DNA from: Phycisphaeraceae bacterium
GTDB taxonomy: Bacteria > Planctomycetota > Phycisphaerae > Phycisphaerales > UBA1924
Direction of reading: 5' to 3'
Assembly: GCA_019636695.1 (NCBI GenBank)
Contig: JAHBXD010000001.1
Coordinates: 675,661 to 739,660, forward strand
DNA: 64,000 bases
The position numbers were made by a program, and so were the translations under genes. Positions 39,902 to 49,757 of the stretch are shown here, one piece after another. A model generated the notes under the pieces. That model saw only the letters and a program-made list of their open reading frames with translations, was not told the DNA's origin and did no database searches. Each line of letters begins with the position of its first letter. The first letter of the stretch is position 1.

Positions 39902-42820
39902 ATGCCCGATCGCGTTCCGCCCGCTCCCGCCGCCCGCAAGCTCCGCCGTAGCGTCCATCTGTGGGACAAGGCTGCGGAGCTTGTCATTTCACTCGGCGGT
40001 ATGGCCATACTCGCGGCGGTATTGGGGATCTGCGTCTATCTCGTCTGGGTCATTTTTCCCCTCTTCCGAGGAGGCAGCGTCGCCGAGGCAACCGCCGCCG
40101 TCGCGAAGAATGACATCCCTGCAACGGCATACGTCCTGGATGAATACCGAAGCGCCGTCGCGATTATCGGCCAGAATGGTCATCTGTCGGTCTGGTCATG
40201 CGATCATGGCGCCCTTGTTCATGAAACGCCGATTGCTCCCGAAGGGCGTGTGATCACTTCTGCCTCCCAGTCTTCCGATCCCACTCACATTGTTCTTGGC
40301 TATGACGACGGGACGGTGCACGTCCTCTCGATTGGGTTCACTTCGGCGCTCCTGTCTGAAGAGCGCCTTCGAGACGGCATTCTCGATGTCCGGGGTGTGT
40401 TGCACGCTCCCGAGTCCATTCAGCAGGGCACGAGCATCGTCGTCCGCGCTGAGCACAGCGAGGAAGGCCCACGTGTGCGTGCCGATGGCTCCCTCGGCGG
40501 GGTGATTGCTCGATCTGAATCAGGAGATCTGCGCCTTACGGTTCCGATGATCGATCTCCGCGATCCGGTCCGCGCCGGCCACGGCCGCGGCAAAGTCACC
40601 CACGTCCATGTGACCAGCAGCGCAGACGGCCGTCGATTCGTTCTCGCCCGAACCGATGACGGTGCTGCAAGTCTCGGCCAGCTCGTCGAACGTCGCCCAC
40701 TCGGGGGCGGTCCTGCGAGGCTCTCGTTCACGGCCGCTCCGGTTGAGCTTGATGCCGATCCGGATGACCTGCCGCGCAATCTCTTCGTGACCGGTGACGG
40801 GCGAAATGTTCTCGCACTTTGGCCTGACGGTCGCCTGCGTCGATATGTTCCTGTTTCGGCCGAACCACGTGCGCCGTTCCGATCCGGCGAGTTCATCTCG
40901 CTTGTCGATGCCCCGGGAGAGATTACCGCCGCAGCCATGCTCGCGGGCGGCCAAACGCTGGTCGTCGGCGATTCGCGAGGCGCACTGACAAGTTGGTCGA
41001 TCGCTCGCGATCCCACCGCGCTTCCCGATGCCCGCAGGATGCGCAAAAGCCACGTTTTCCGTGAATCCGGCTCGCCGATCATCCTCCTTTCGATGAGCGC
41101 ACGAGATCGAACGTTCCTCGCCGCCGATCAGGCTGGAATGCTTCACATCTACCACGGCACGAGTGAGAAAGACATCGCTTCCATCCGATCGCAAGCGGCT
41201 GAGTCCTCCGTGACGATCCGCCATGCTGGGCTTGCGCCGAAGAACGATGCCGTATTTGCCATCGCTGACGATGGCTCTCTGCGCACGTGGACGCTCGACA
41301 TGGGCCATCCGGATGCCAGCATTCGCGCCCTTTTTGGCCCGATGCTCTATGAAGGTGAAGCGCAGCCCCGCTTTATCTACCAGTCCAGCGCGGTGACAAA
41401 AGCTTCTGAAGCCAAAATCAGTCTTGTACCCCTGATATTCGGCACGCTCAAGGCCACGATCTTCGCCATGCTTTTCGCAGGCCCGATCGCGGTTATGGCC
41501 GCGGTCTACACGAGCGAGTTTCTTCATCCCTCAACCCGTAAGCTCATCAAACCGACCATCGAACTGATGGCCGGGCTACCCAGTGTGGTCCTGGGGCTGA
41601 TCGCGGCGATCGTCCTCGCTCCCTACATCCGCGATCATCTTCCCATCGTCCTCGCCGCATGCGTGCTCGCACCGCTCAGCGTCGTCATCGGCGCATCGCT
41701 CTGGTTCATACTTCCCGCGCACATCACACGTAGACTCACGGGCATCACACAGCTTGCCGCGATTGCCCTGTTGCTCGCGGCAGGCGCTGTCGCCGCAGGC
41801 GTCTTCGGTCCCGCCATTGAACACCGCCTCTTCCGACCGACTCCTACCGAAGTTGCGTTCCTGGCTGGCTCGGTGCAGGAACTCGCAGCAGACGAATCGC
41901 CTCCCGCTTGGGTCGGTCTGCGCGATTCCATGAGCCCGGACGAGCAACGGCGACTCCGACGCGATGGATTTGCGTTCGACGGTGGTCGAGTCGTTCGCCC
42001 GTACCTGCCTGACGATCCTGCTGCGCGTGTCCAGTTGCTCTCCCAGGCTGCCGCCGATGGTCTCGACGCCCCCGATTTTCGGCGATGGCTCGACGGCGTA
42101 TTCGGCTCGGCAATGCCGGGCTGGCTTGTCATTCTCATCGGGCCTGCGCTCCTTGCTGCATTCCTTCTCAGGCGGGCATTGGTTGATCCATACGTTCGAC
42201 GTCTGACAACCGCAAGCCCGCATGTAGTCTCCCTCTTCGCTGAAGCCCTCCTCTGTCTTGCCACGATCCTCAGCGCGATTGCCTTAGCGCAGGTCGGCGC
42301 TGTTGCGCTTGATCTCGCGGGGTTTGATCCGCGCGATTCCATCTTCGGGCCATTCAACGCGCGAAACACGCTCGTCGTAGGCATCATCATGGGCTTTGCG
42401 ATCATTCCCATCATCTTCACCATCAGCGAAGACGCCATGCGAGCAGTGCCCGACTCGCTCCGTCAGGCCTCACTCGGTTGCGGCGCTACCCCATGGCAGA
42501 CGGCCGCCCGGGTGGTCATCCCCGTTGCCGCAAGCGGCATCTTTTCCGCTTGCATGATCGGTCTCGGACGTGCTGTCGGAGAGACCATGATTGTGCTCAT
42601 GGCTACCGGCGGCACCCCTGAAATTAACTGGAATATCTTCGCGGGTTTCCGAACCCTCGCCGCCAACATCGCCATTGAACTCCCCGAAGCGCAGGCAGGC
42701 AGCACACACTACCGCGTTCTCTTCCTCTGCGGGTTTGTTCTGTTTCTCATGACCATCATCATCAATACCACTGCCGAACTCGTCAGGCAGCGCGTCCGTC
42801 GCCGCAATGCATCGCTGTGA
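39902..42820 (+). CDS. pstC: Phosphate ABC transporter permease PstC with large beta-propeller-like insert
   Basis: A 972-residue protein, about three times normal PstC. A first transmembrane helix (about 30-55) is followed by some 450 residues of repeated beta-strand pattern ending in W or V motifs ('NGHLSVWSCDHGALVHE', 'DGTVHVLSIG', 'DSRGALTSWSIAR', 'DQAGMLHIYHG', 'DDGSLRTWTLDMG'), which look like WD40-type propeller blades. The permease core starts near residue 505 ('VPLIFGTLKATIFAMLFAGP') and contains the EAA loop ('LRQASLGCGATPWQTAARVV') that contacts PstB. A further roughly 120-residue loop interrupts the core (about 620-740). It forms the membrane channel with PstA. The propeller should face the periplasm. 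Confidence 0.88.
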   Translation: MPDRVPPAPAARKLRRSVHLWDKAAELVISLGGMAILAAVLGICVYLVWVIFPLFRGGSVAEATAAVAKNDIPATAYVLDEYRSAVAIIGQNGHLSVWSCDHGALVHETPIAPEGRVITSASQSSDPTHIVLGYDDGTVHVLSIGFTSALLSEERLRDGILDVRGVLHAPESIQQGTSIVVRAEHSEEGPRVRADGSLGGVIARSESGDLRLTVPMIDLRDPVRAGHGRGKVTHVHVTSSADGRRFVLARTDDGAASLGQLVERRPLGGGPARLSFTAAPVELDADPDDLPRNLFVTGDGRNVLALWPDGRLRRYVPVSAEPRAPFRSGEFISLVDAPGEITAAAMLAGGQTLVVGDSRGALTSWSIARDPTALPDARRMRKSHVFRESGSPIILLSMSARDRTFLAADQAGMLHIYHGTSEKDIASIRSQAAESSVTIRHAGLAPKNDAVFAIADDGSLRTWTLDMGHPDASIRALFGPMLYEGEAQPRFIYQSSAVTKASEAKISLVPLIFGTLKATIFAMLFAGPIAVMAAVYTSEFLHPSTRKLIKPTIELMAGLPSVVLGLIAAIVLAPYIRDHLPIVLAACVLAPLSVVIGASLWFILPAHITRRLTGITQLAAIALLLAAGAVAAGVFGPAIEHRLFRPTPTEVAFLAGSVQELAADESPPAWVGLRDSMSPDEQRRLRRDGFAFDGGRVVRPYLPDDPAARVQLLSQAAADGLDAPDFRRWLDGVFGSAMPGWLVILIGPALLAAFLLRRALVDPYVRRLTTASPHVVSLFAEALLCLATILSAIALAQVGAVALDLAGFDPRDSIFGPFNARNTLVVGIIMGFAIIPIIFTISEDAMRAVPDSLRQASLGCGATPWQTAARVVIPVAASGIFSACMIGLGRAVGETMIVLMATGGTPEINWNIFAGFRTLAANIAIELPEAQAGSTHYRVLFLCGFVLFLMTIIINTTAELVRQRVRRRNASL

Positions 42821-42823
42821 TCC

Positions 42824-45160
42824 ATGACACAACCGCACCCCCAACCCGTTGCGCCGGCCTCTCGAAAACGAGCGGGCATCGTTCATCACGGCGGCGCCGG
42901 CATGTGGCTCATGGGTGCTGCGCTTGCACTCTGCGTGATACTCATCGTCGGGCTTGTCAGCCTGATCGCCTGGCAGGGCATTCGCGCATTCTGGCCTCGT
43001 CCGATTGATCTTGTCACGCTCCGTGCCGATCACGTCCTCGAACTCCGCGGCGAACGGTTCTTCGGCATCGCCGTGCGAGATGAACCCTATGAACCCCTAC
43101 CCCGCGAACTTGAGCGCATCGAGGCCCTTGGCAATGCCCGAACCCTCGATCTCACGGCCTTCCACACAGACGGTCGTCCGCTCCGCCGTCTATACCTCGT
43201 CGGCAACCGCGACCTCGGTCAGGAATCTTCGCTCTGGGTTCCGCTCTACGAACTCAGCCTCGCCACTGCCCGCCCGCGCTCAGCCCTGCTTGTTGATCGT
43301 CGAGACTGGGGCCCCTGGCTCGGAGAGGCCCACGCACTTGTGCTTGACGAATACCTTTCGCACGATGTGCAACTCTTCGACGATCCTCAGTCCGTCGAAA
43401 CTCCGTTTGGCCCAGGCTCAGCTCACCGATTCGAAGGCCGCAATCCGCAGGGCGAACCCATCATTGTCCAGCGCACAACGATCGACTTCGAACCCGATCA
43501 AGCCTCTCGCATACTCCCCCCGCTCATCGCCGATGCGCACCGACGCCAAGCCGAGATCCGCCGCATAGAGCGAGAATCGCGTTTCCCGATTGATCGTCGC
43601 CTCAACCGGCTCGATTTGCGCCTTCGGCAGGCCGAACTCGACCTGCAACGAGCCCAGAACGGGCGTACACGCGGCCTCGCCCTCCCGCTTTGGGCTGGGC
43701 TTCTTGTCAGCATCGTCGGCTGCGCATGGCTCATCAAACGCACCTTGAAGTTGCCCGTCGAGCGCCGTCGCGGGTTCCTGCCGCAGATGACCATCCGCGG
43801 CGCGGTCTTGCTTGCCGTCCTCGCGGCCGTAGTCGCTGTGATCGAGCACCCGTGGGCCGGCCCTCGCATCACGGCCACCTCCCTCGAAGCCCTTCGTGCA
43901 TCGGTCGAAGAGGAAAGCCGCGACCTTAGGATGGAGGCCGAGCAGATCGATCGTCTCCTCATGGATCTCCGTCACGCTGACCAGCGCTTCCGTGCGGTGA
44001 TTCTTGATCCACGTACCGGGGCACAGGCGCCGCAGACTACCTCCGATCCGCGCGAACCCCTCGTGTTGTCACAGATCGTCCGGCTCGCCGCTCCCAACGA
44101 GCTTTCCTTCGCTGGGAAACTCCGCCTCTACGCCTCTCGCATTGCCGAATTCGTCGCCGGCGAACCACGCAACGCCAACCAGGAGGGCGGCGTCTTTCCA
44201 GTCATCATCGGCACCGTCACGCTCACACTCCTGCTCACGGTCGCTGTCGTACCGCTCGGTGTCATCGCGGCGATCTATCTGCGCGAATATGCCCGCCAGG
44301 GCCTGTTGACCAGTGCTGTCCGCATCGGCGTCAACAATCTCGCCGGAGTTCCCAGCATCGTCTACGGCGTCTTCGGTCTCGGTTTCTTCTGTTACACACT
44401 CGGTCGCTGGGTCGATGCCGGACCGACCGATCCGCTCCCCCGAACAGAATGGTGGATGCTGGTCGTCGGCGTCTTGCTCGTCATCGCTCTGGCGATGGGG
44501 CTGGGCCTCCTGGCCCGGGCATCGACCAGGAGCAGCGCCCGCACGCTCGGTCTCTTCGCGGGCCTCTGTTGGATCACCGCCGTCTGCATCGTTATCGGCA
44601 TCATCGCAACAACACCCTATTTTCATGGGTTCTTCGAGGCGAAGGCTGCCAATAACATCTCCACCTTCCGCGCCCGCGGCATACTTTGGGCCTCGTTGAC
44701 ACTCGCACTACTCACCCTCCCAGTTGTCATTGTCGCCACCGAAGAGGCGATCGCCGCGGTTCCGCGCAGTCTCCGTGAGGGCAGCTACGGGTGCGGCGCC
44801 GGCAAATGGCAGACCATCCGCCGCATCGTGCTTCCGGGTGCAATGCCCGGCATCCTCACAGGGGCCATTCTCGCGGTCTCGCGCGGTGCGGGCGAAGTCG
44901 CTCCCCTTATGCTTGTCGGTGCTGCCAAGGTTGCTCCCCAGCTTCCGATCAGCGGCGAGTTTCCATTTATCCACGCCGAACGCAGTTTCATGCATCTCGG
45001 GTTTCACATTTTTGATCTCGGCTTCCAGAGTAAAGATCCCGTCGCCGCCCGACCCCTCATATGGGCCACGACGCTCCTGCTTATCCTTATTGTGCTCGCT
45101 TTGAACATGGCGGCTATTCTGCTGCGCGCTAGGCTGCGAACCCGGCAATCGGGCTTCTAG
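42824..45160 (+). CDS. pstA: Phosphate ABC transporter permease PstA with extended periplasmic domain
   Basis: A 778-residue PstA, against about 290 in the common form. After the first helix ('[20 protein letters not shown]') lies a long insertion that includes a coiled coil ('[18 protein letters not shown]'). Two further hydrophobic segments ('[18 protein letters not shown]' and '[16 protein letters not shown]') and a second helical stretch precede the core at about residue 460. The core has '[20 protein letters not shown]', '[19 protein letters not shown]' and the EAA motif '[20 protein letters not shown]'. A '[15 protein letters not shown]' segment matches PstA. It is three bases after pstC, so the two are coupled, and it pairs with the enlarged PstC. 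Confidence 0.88.
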   Translation: MTQPHPQPVAPASRKRAGIVHHGGAGMWLMGAALALCVILIVGLVSLIAWQGIRAFWPRPIDLVTLRADHVLELRGERFFGIAVRDEPYEPLPRELERIEALGNARTLDLTAFHTDGRPLRRLYLVGNRDLGQESSLWVPLYELSLATARPRSALLVDRRDWGPWLGEAHALVLDEYLSHDVQLFDDPQSVETPFGPGSAHRFEGRNPQGEPIIVQRTTIDFEPDQASRILPPLIADAHRRQAEIRRIERESRFPIDRRLNRLDLRLRQAELDLQRAQNGRTRGLALPLWAGLLVSIVGCAWLIKRTLKLPVERRRGFLPQMTIRGAVLLAVLAAVVAVIEHPWAGPRITATSLEALRASVEEESRDLRMEAEQIDRLLMDLRHADQRFRAVILDPRTGAQAPQTTSDPREPLVLSQIVRLAAPNELSFAGKLRLYASRIAEFVAGEPRNANQEGGVFPVIIGTVTLTLLLTVAVVPLGVIAAIYLREYARQGLLTSAVRIGVNNLAGVPSIVYGVFGLGFFCYTLGRWVDAGPTDPLPRTEWWMLVVGVLLVIALAMGLGLLARASTRSSARTLGLFAGLCWITAVCIVIGIIATTPYFHGFFEAKAANNISTFRARGILWASLTLALLTLPVVIVATEEAIAAVPRSLREGSYGCGAGKWQTIRRIVLPGAMPGILTGAILAVSRGAGEVAPLMLVGAAKVAPQLPISGEFPFIHAERSFMHLGFHIFDLGFQSKDPVAARPLIWATTLLLILIVLALNMAAILLRARLRTRQSGF

Positions 45161-45177
45161 CCCCCAGGGGAACATGC

Positions 45178-46086
45178 GTGGAGACCACGGCTCCAAAACC
45201 ATCCGGCCTCAGGCGAACGTTGCTTCGCGACGATGCCGCGCGCCCTTCCCAGCCCGTCAAAACGCTCGTCCTCGACGCCATCCGCGCGGGCGAAACTTTC
45301 ACTCCTGCTGTTCACGCAAGCCTCTCGGGCCTTGATCCCGTCCTCCGACTTAACGATTTCAGCCTCTTCTATGGCCCAACGCAGGCCCTCTTTTCCATCT
45401 CCATGAACGTACCCAGGGGAAAGGTCACCGCGATCATCGGCCCCTCCGGCTGCGGCAAAAGCACCCTCCTTCGATCCGTCAACCGGCTCAACGATCTGGT
45501 CGACGGCGTACGCATCGAGGGCGACATGCTGCTCAACGGGCGCTCGATTTACGACAGACATGTCGATGTCATCGACCTGCGCAAACGCTTGGGTATGGTG
45601 TTCCAGAAGCCTAACCCCTTTCCTATGTCCATCTTCGAGAATGTGATCTACCCCCTCCGCATCGACGGCGAACGTCGACGCCGCGTTCTTGAAGAGGCTT
45701 GCGAGCGAGCCCTCCGCAGCGCAGCCATCTGGGATGAAGTCAAAGATCGCCTCAACGCCAGCGCCCTGCGGCTCAGCGGCGGACAGCAGCAGCGTCTCTG
45801 CATCGCTCGTGCGATCGTGGCCGATCCCGAGGTGCTCCTCCTCGATGAACCGTGCTCGGCTCTCGATCCCATCGCCACCCTGCGTGTCGAAGAACTCATC
45901 CACGAAATCAGCCAACGCTACACCGTCATGATCGTCACCCACAACATGCAACAGGCGATGCGCGTCAGCCACTTCACCGCCTTCATGTACCTCGGTCGTC
46001 TCGTCGAATATGGCGCAACGCCCGAGATCTTCCAGCGGCCGCACCTCCCCGAGACCGAGCAATACGTCACCGGCCGATTCGGCTGA
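45178..46086 (+). CDS. pstB: Phosphate ABC transporter ATP-binding protein
   Basis: A 302-residue PstB. The Walker A '[20 protein letters not shown]' is of the PstB type, followed by '[18 protein letters not shown]', the signature '[15 protein letters not shown]', Walker B '[16 protein letters not shown]' and the switch His in 'IVTHNMQQA'. The protein hydrolyses ATP on the cytoplasmic side to drive phosphate uptake. It has about 45 extra N-terminal residues compared with common PstB. The GTG at 45178, with AGGGG eight bases before it, is the best start. It closes the pst genes; PhoU is not found in the window. Confidence 0.94.
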   Translation: METTAPKPSGLRRTLLRDDAARPSQPVKTLVLDAIRAGETFTPAVHASLSGLDPVLRLNDFSLFYGPTQALFSISMNVPRGKVTAIIGPSGCGKSTLLRSVNRLNDLVDGVRIEGDMLLNGRSIYDRHVDVIDLRKRLGMVFQKPNPFPMSIFENVIYPLRIDGERRRRVLEEACERALRSAAIWDEVKDRLNASALRLSGGQQQRLCIARAIVADPEVLLLDEPCSALDPIATLRVEELIHEISQRYTVMIVTHNMQQAMRVSHFTAFMYLGRLVEYGATPEIFQRPHLPETEQYVTGRFG

Positions 46087-46144
46087 GCGTCATTTCTCCA
46101 CATCCCCAATCCACCTCAGACCAGCCACAGCCATACCCTCGCTC

Positions 46145-46618
46145 GTGTCTCCGCCCGACCTCGAACCCTTGCAGGAATGCCGCCTCCCCCCCCTCACCCC
46201 CGGACGCCGACTCCTCGCCATCGCCGTCGGGGTACTTCTGCTTACCCCCTTGATCGTCGCCTCCCGGCTTCAACCCAACCCCGTCGGCCATAGCACCCAC
46301 GAGCAGCTCGGCCTCCTTCCCTGTGCCTGGCCGACCGCGTTCGGCATTCCCTGTCCGGCCTGCGGCATGACCACCGCCTACGCCCATGCCGCCCGTGGGA
46401 ACCTTCTGGAGGCCTTTCGAGCACAGCCCCTAGGCGCGTTGGCCGCATTGGCAAGTTCGGCTGCGGTCTGGATTGCCTTTTTCGTTGCCGCAACCGGTTC
46501 CCACGTCGGACGGATCTTCTCGTGGTTGCTTACGCCACGGGCAGTCGTCATCATGGTGCTGCTCGGCTTGGCGGCGTGGGGATACAAATTCCTCGTCTGG
46601 CAGCACGACCATCCCTGA
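46145..46618 (+). CDS. DUF2752 membrane protein
   Basis: A 157-residue protein of the DUF2752 family. Its signature 'FGIPCPACGMTTAY' sits between two hydrophobic segments ('LLAIAVGVLLLTPLIV' and 'LAALASSAAVWIAFFVA'), with a third near the C-terminus ('VVIMVLLGLAAWGYKFLV'). The family is membrane-bound and uncharacterised; the CPxCG cluster may bind metal. The likely start is GTG at 46145, since the reading frame extends upstream into pstB. It follows pstB by 58 bases and precedes a lipoprotein gene. Confidence 0.78.
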   Translation: MSPPDLEPLQECRLPPLTPGRRLLAIAVGVLLLTPLIVASRLQPNPVGHSTHEQLGLLPCAWPTAFGIPCPACGMTTAYAHAARGNLLEAFRAQPLGALAALASSAAVWIAFFVAATGSHVGRIFSWLLTPRAVVIMVLLGLAAWGYKFLVWQHDHP

Positions 46619-46637
46619 AGCCCACGGAATCCTCGGC

Positions 46638-47327
46638 ATGTACCGATCAACCCTTCGCCCGCCTCGTTGGACCATTCTGCTCACAAGCGGACTTATCGCC
46701 TGCATCGCATCCCTCGGGCTGGGGGGGTGCATCATCGCCGGCCTGATCGCCGTCGGCGGCAAGGCATATGAAGACAACATGCCCACGAAGGTATTCGCGG
46801 AGTATCACGGCCTCCGGGATAAAAATTTCGCGGTGCTCGTCGCAGCCGACCGCTCCGTGCAGGCCGAGTTTCCCACACTGGTCTTTGAGCTGACCAATCG
46901 CATCACCGAAAGGCTGGTCACCAACGCCGGGGCCGCCGGCTACATCCCGCCCGCCCAGGTCGTGCTCTTCCAGTCCAAGAACCCAGGTTGGCCGATTCGT
47001 GCTCGAGACGAACTCGCCCGGCAACTCGGAGGAGTCGATCGCTTGGTCATCGTCGAAATTACTGAGTTCCGTCTGCGCGAACCAGGCAATCAATATCTCT
47101 GGGACGGCCAGGCCGTCGCAACGGTGGGTGTCGTCGAGGTCGAGGCCAACAATCCCGATGAACTCGTCTTCCAGCGTTCTATCCGCGTCGGTTTTCCCGA
47201 TCAATCCGGCGTGGGCACCCAGGAACTCGGCGCTGCCGCCGTGGCATCCGTTCTGCTCCAGCGCATCAGTGACCGCGCTGCATGGTTGATGTACGACCAC
47301 CAGGAACCTGCACGAATCGCCTATTGA
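46638..47327 (+). CDS. Putative lipoprotein A of a tandem pair
   Basis: A 229-residue protein whose N-terminus ('ILLTSGLIACIASLGLGGC') has a hydrophobic segment ending in a lipobox-like Leu-Gly-Gly-Cys. The mature part is alpha/beta ('FAVLVAADRSVQAEFPTLVF', 'GGVDRLVIVEITEFRL', 'AVATVGVVEVEANNPDELVF'). That is the fold pattern of small extracytoplasmic lipoproteins such as the LpoB-like group. The second lipoprotein downstream has the same order of elements, suggesting an old duplication. No function is assigned. ATG at 46638 is chosen because the lipoprotein signal starts there. Confidence 0.72.
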   Translation: MYRSTLRPPRWTILLTSGLIACIASLGLGGCIIAGLIAVGGKAYEDNMPTKVFAEYHGLRDKNFAVLVAADRSVQAEFPTLVFELTNRITERLVTNAGAAGYIPPAQVVLFQSKNPGWPIRARDELARQLGGVDRLVIVEITEFRLREPGNQYLWDGQAVATVGVVEVEANNPDELVFQRSIRVGFPDQSGVGTQELGAAAVASVLLQRISDRAAWLMYDHQEPARIAY

Positions 47328-47343
47328 AACGATCGAGACGCCC

Positions 47344-48003
47344 ATGATTCAAGTATTTCGCCGCACGCTCGTTGCACTCGCGATACCCTGCCTGCCGCTG
47401 CTTGGTGGGCTTTCAGGGTGCAACTACGTCGCGTCAGCCGCGCTGCTCATCGAGGGACCGCCCAAGATGCCCGCGGCATACAAACTCAACGCCAAGCGTC
47501 CCACCGTGGTGTTCGTGGATGACCGGCGAAACCGTCTGCCTCGGCGCATCATGCGCGACATGATCGCCGAAAACGCCGAGCGCACCCTGCTGGCACAGGG
47601 GGTCATCGCGCCGAATCTGCTCATCAGCCACCGCAGTGCGGTCGCCGTCTCCACGGGGGAATCATTCGATAAACCGCTTTCCATCATCGAGATTGGTCAG
47701 GCGGTAGGGGCGGAAGTCATCGTCTATGTCACGGTCGATGAATTCACACTCTCTCCCGACGGGACGAGTTTCATTCCTTCGGCAAGTATGCGTGTCAAAG
47801 TGCTCGACACCGTCACGGGCGAACGTCTCTGGCCGGTCGAAGATCTCGGCCAGCCCATCACGACCAGGATGTTCCAGCAACAAGGCACGGTTCCCGACCG
47901 AGCGACCCGGCGCATCGCCGAAGAGCAGCTCGCCGCATATGCAGGCGTTGGGCTGGCCCAGGTCTTCTTCGAGCACGAAGTCAGCAAGAGCCATCTCCGG
48001 TGA
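47344..48003 (+). CDS. Putative lipoprotein B of a tandem pair
   Basis: A 219-residue protein with leader 'LVALAIPCLPLLGGLSGC' and a lipobox-like Leu-Ser-Gly-Cys. The mature region has 'RPTVVFVDDRRNRLPRRIM', 'IIEIGQAVGAEVIVYVTVDEF' and 'MRVKVLDTVTGERLWPVE'. This again resembles an extracytoplasmic alpha/beta lipoprotein that handles assembly or stress functions, but no activity can be named. It follows lipoprotein A by 16 bases and its stop overlaps the start of the glycosyltransferase gene (GTGA at 48000-48003), so the genes are coupled. Confidence 0.74.
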   Translation: MIQVFRRTLVALAIPCLPLLGGLSGCNYVASAALLIEGPPKMPAAYKLNAKRPTVVFVDDRRNRLPRRIMRDMIAENAERTLLAQGVIAPNLLISHRSAVAVSTGESFDKPLSIIEIGQAVGAEVIVYVTVDEFTLSPDGTSFIPSASMRVKVLDTVTGERLWPVEDLGQPITTRMFQQQGTVPDRATRRIAEEQLAAYAGVGLAQVFFEHEVSKSHLR

Positions 48004-49049
48004 ACTCCGGTCACCCGCTTCCGTCGACCACCGATCGCGGCGCCCCTGCCCGCATCGTGCATCTGATAGAGCCTGCCGCCCGTGATGTCGGGGGGCGGGG
48101 CGTAGGGTCCGATGCGGCGTGCCTTCTGTGCGCAGCGCTGATCAGGGCGACACCCGAGATTGAGCATCGCGTCTGCATTTTCGGTAGTACGCGCGCGATC
48201 CGAAACGCACGTCTCCTCGGCCTACCCGTGCATGGACGGATTGTCCCCATCCTTGGTCGATCCGAGCGTTCCGGTCGCGCGTTTGTCCGTTGGCTTGAAG
48301 CCCAGGTTCCCCCTGATGCCGTCCATGCCTGGAGTTTGGGGACTTGGCAGTCCGTTCCACTCGGCTTGGGACTCCCTGCCTACGCAACGCTCCTGACGCA
48401 CGGTCTGCCACGTCCGAACCTTGGTGCGTTCTCAACAGTGCTCTGGCCGAGTTCGATTGAGGATATGTCGCTCCCGATTGCAGCCACACCACCGGTACGC
48501 CAACGGGAACACCTCCGATGCGAACTTGGTATCGATCCTTCCGCAAAGGTACTGGCGCTCCTGGCCGATCCGACCGCCGCTGTTGACCCGCGTTCCTGCA
48601 TCTGGGCCGCCCGGATGCTGGACCTTGTCGATCTTCCGGTGGTGCTTCTTGTCCCAGGCTCGCTCCGCCTCGGGGCTGCCGTCCGTACCCTGGCCCGCGA
48701 ACTCGGCGAATCCGACCGCATCCTGTGCATCGCCGACCCGGTGATCGCGCTCGTCGAGGCGGCCGATTGTGCGATCATTCTTGATCCGGTCAACCCCCTC
48801 GCAGGCTCGATTCTGGCCGGTGCCACTGCCGGCAGGGGGGTTCCCGTGATCGCTCCGCCTGAGTGCCTTCGAGGCCTGGCTCCCGAGTTTGCTTGGCCCG
48901 TCCAGCCGATTTCTGCCCAGCAGCTTGCGACCACCATCGCGGCGGTCCTGCGCCATCCCAGAGGGGTATCGCTCCCCCCGGCGTTCGACCCCTCCCCATT
49001 CCTTCGTCTCTGGACTTCCGATCCGGTCGCGCGCACGATCGATGCATGA
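48000..49049 (+). CDS. GT-B-like glycosyltransferase
   Basis: A 349-residue protein of glycosyltransferase GT-B character. The N-terminal half has 'ARIVHLIEPAARDVGGRGVG' and 'VHAWSLGTWQSVPLGLGLP'. The C-terminal half has 'LLADPTAAVDPRSCIWAARM' and 'AILDPVNPLAGSILAGATAG', with 'GVPVIAPPE' in the donor-binding position, as in family 4-like enzymes. Sequence identity to named enzymes cannot be judged, and the usual E-x7-E motif is not obvious, so substrate is unknown. Starts at GTG 48000 overlapping lipoprotein B, and its stop overlaps the phosphatase start (ATGA at 49046). Confidence 0.68.
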   Translation: MNSGHPLPSTTDRGAPARIVHLIEPAARDVGGRGVGSDAACLLCAALIRATPEIEHRVCIFGSTRAIRNARLLGLPVHGRIVPILGRSERSGRAFVRWLEAQVPPDAVHAWSLGTWQSVPLGLGLPAYATLLTHGLPRPNLGAFSTVLWPSSIEDMSLPIAATPPVRQREHLRCELGIDPSAKVLALLADPTAAVDPRSCIWAARMLDLVDLPVVLLVPGSLRLGAAVRTLARELGESDRILCIADPVIALVEAADCAIILDPVNPLAGSILAGATAGRGVPVIAPPECLRGLAPEFAWPVQPISAQQLATTIAAVLRHPRGVSLPPAFDPSPFLRLWTSDPVARTIDA

Positions 49050-49588
49050 CCATCGCCCGCACCGGCGTGTTGTTCGTCTGCCTCGGCAACATCTGCCGAT
49101 CTCCGCTCGCTGAAGCGGTCTTTGTCCACTTGGCGAGACAACGCGGCCTGCTCGATGCTTTTGATATCGACTCAGCCGGGCTTGGTGACTGGCACGTCGG
49201 CGATCGGGCCGATCCTCGAACAATCGAGATCGGGCGGCGGCATGGTGTCGATGTCTTCAGCATCGCACGCCAGGTCAACGCCAAGCGGGATTTCCCGAGG
49301 TTCACTTGGCTGATCGCCATGGATCGCTCGCATATCCGAGGTTTGGTACGTCTCGGGGCCGATCCAGCGCAGATCAGGCTGATGATGGCGTTCAGTCCGA
49401 CCGTGCAACTGCAAACCCCCATCCCCGGCCGCCATGATGTTCCCATTGACGCCCACGACATCCCCGATGTGCCCGATCCCTACCAGGGGGCATTCCGTGA
49501 GTTCGAGCAGGTCTACGACATGCTCGTCCCGGCTTGTCAGGGGCTGCTCGACTGGTTGATCGACCAGCCGCGTTCCACAACCCCGTGA
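49046..49588 (+). CDS. Low-molecular-weight protein tyrosine phosphatase
   Basis: A 180-residue LMW-PTP. The P-loop 'VCLGNICRSPLAEAVF' has the CX5R catalytic motif with Cys and Arg intact, and the acid loop is 'DVPDPY' with the conserved Asp-Pro. It hydrolyses phosphotyrosine. In bacteria these enzymes often counteract tyrosine kinases of exopolysaccharide export, which fits the glycosyltransferase directly upstream (four-base overlap), but no kinase is in the window. A likely terminator lies 33 bases after the stop. Confidence 0.9.
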   Translation: MTIARTGVLFVCLGNICRSPLAEAVFVHLARQRGLLDAFDIDSAGLGDWHVGDRADPRTIEIGRRHGVDVFSIARQVNAKRDFPRFTWLIAMDRSHIRGLVRLGADPAQIRLMMAFSPTVQLQTPIPGRHDVPIDAHDIPDVPDPYQGAFREFEQVYDMLVPACQGLLDWLIDQPRSTTP

Positions 49589-49620
49589 GCGCGGCATCAA
49601 AAGCACGCGAGCCGTGCATT

Positions 49621-49670
49621 CTTCGCCGGCCGCCTCGCTTCCGCTCCCCGCGGTCCGGCGAAGTATCTTT
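49621..49670 (+). terminator. Hairpin terminator after the phosphatase gene
   Basis: CTTCGCCGG (49621-49629) pairs perfectly with CCGGCGAAG (49655-49663). The stem continues inward as CCGC against GCGG with one bulged base. The downstream TATCTTT is a short, imperfect T run. It lies between convergent genes and may also serve the opposite strand. Confidence 0.5.
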
Positions 49671-49757
49671 GCGCAACGCATCCGATGCATGGAAGATCGC
49701 ATTGCACAAACGGTTTCAGTGCATGTCGCCGGTTCGTCCGTATCTGAAAGTTATCGC

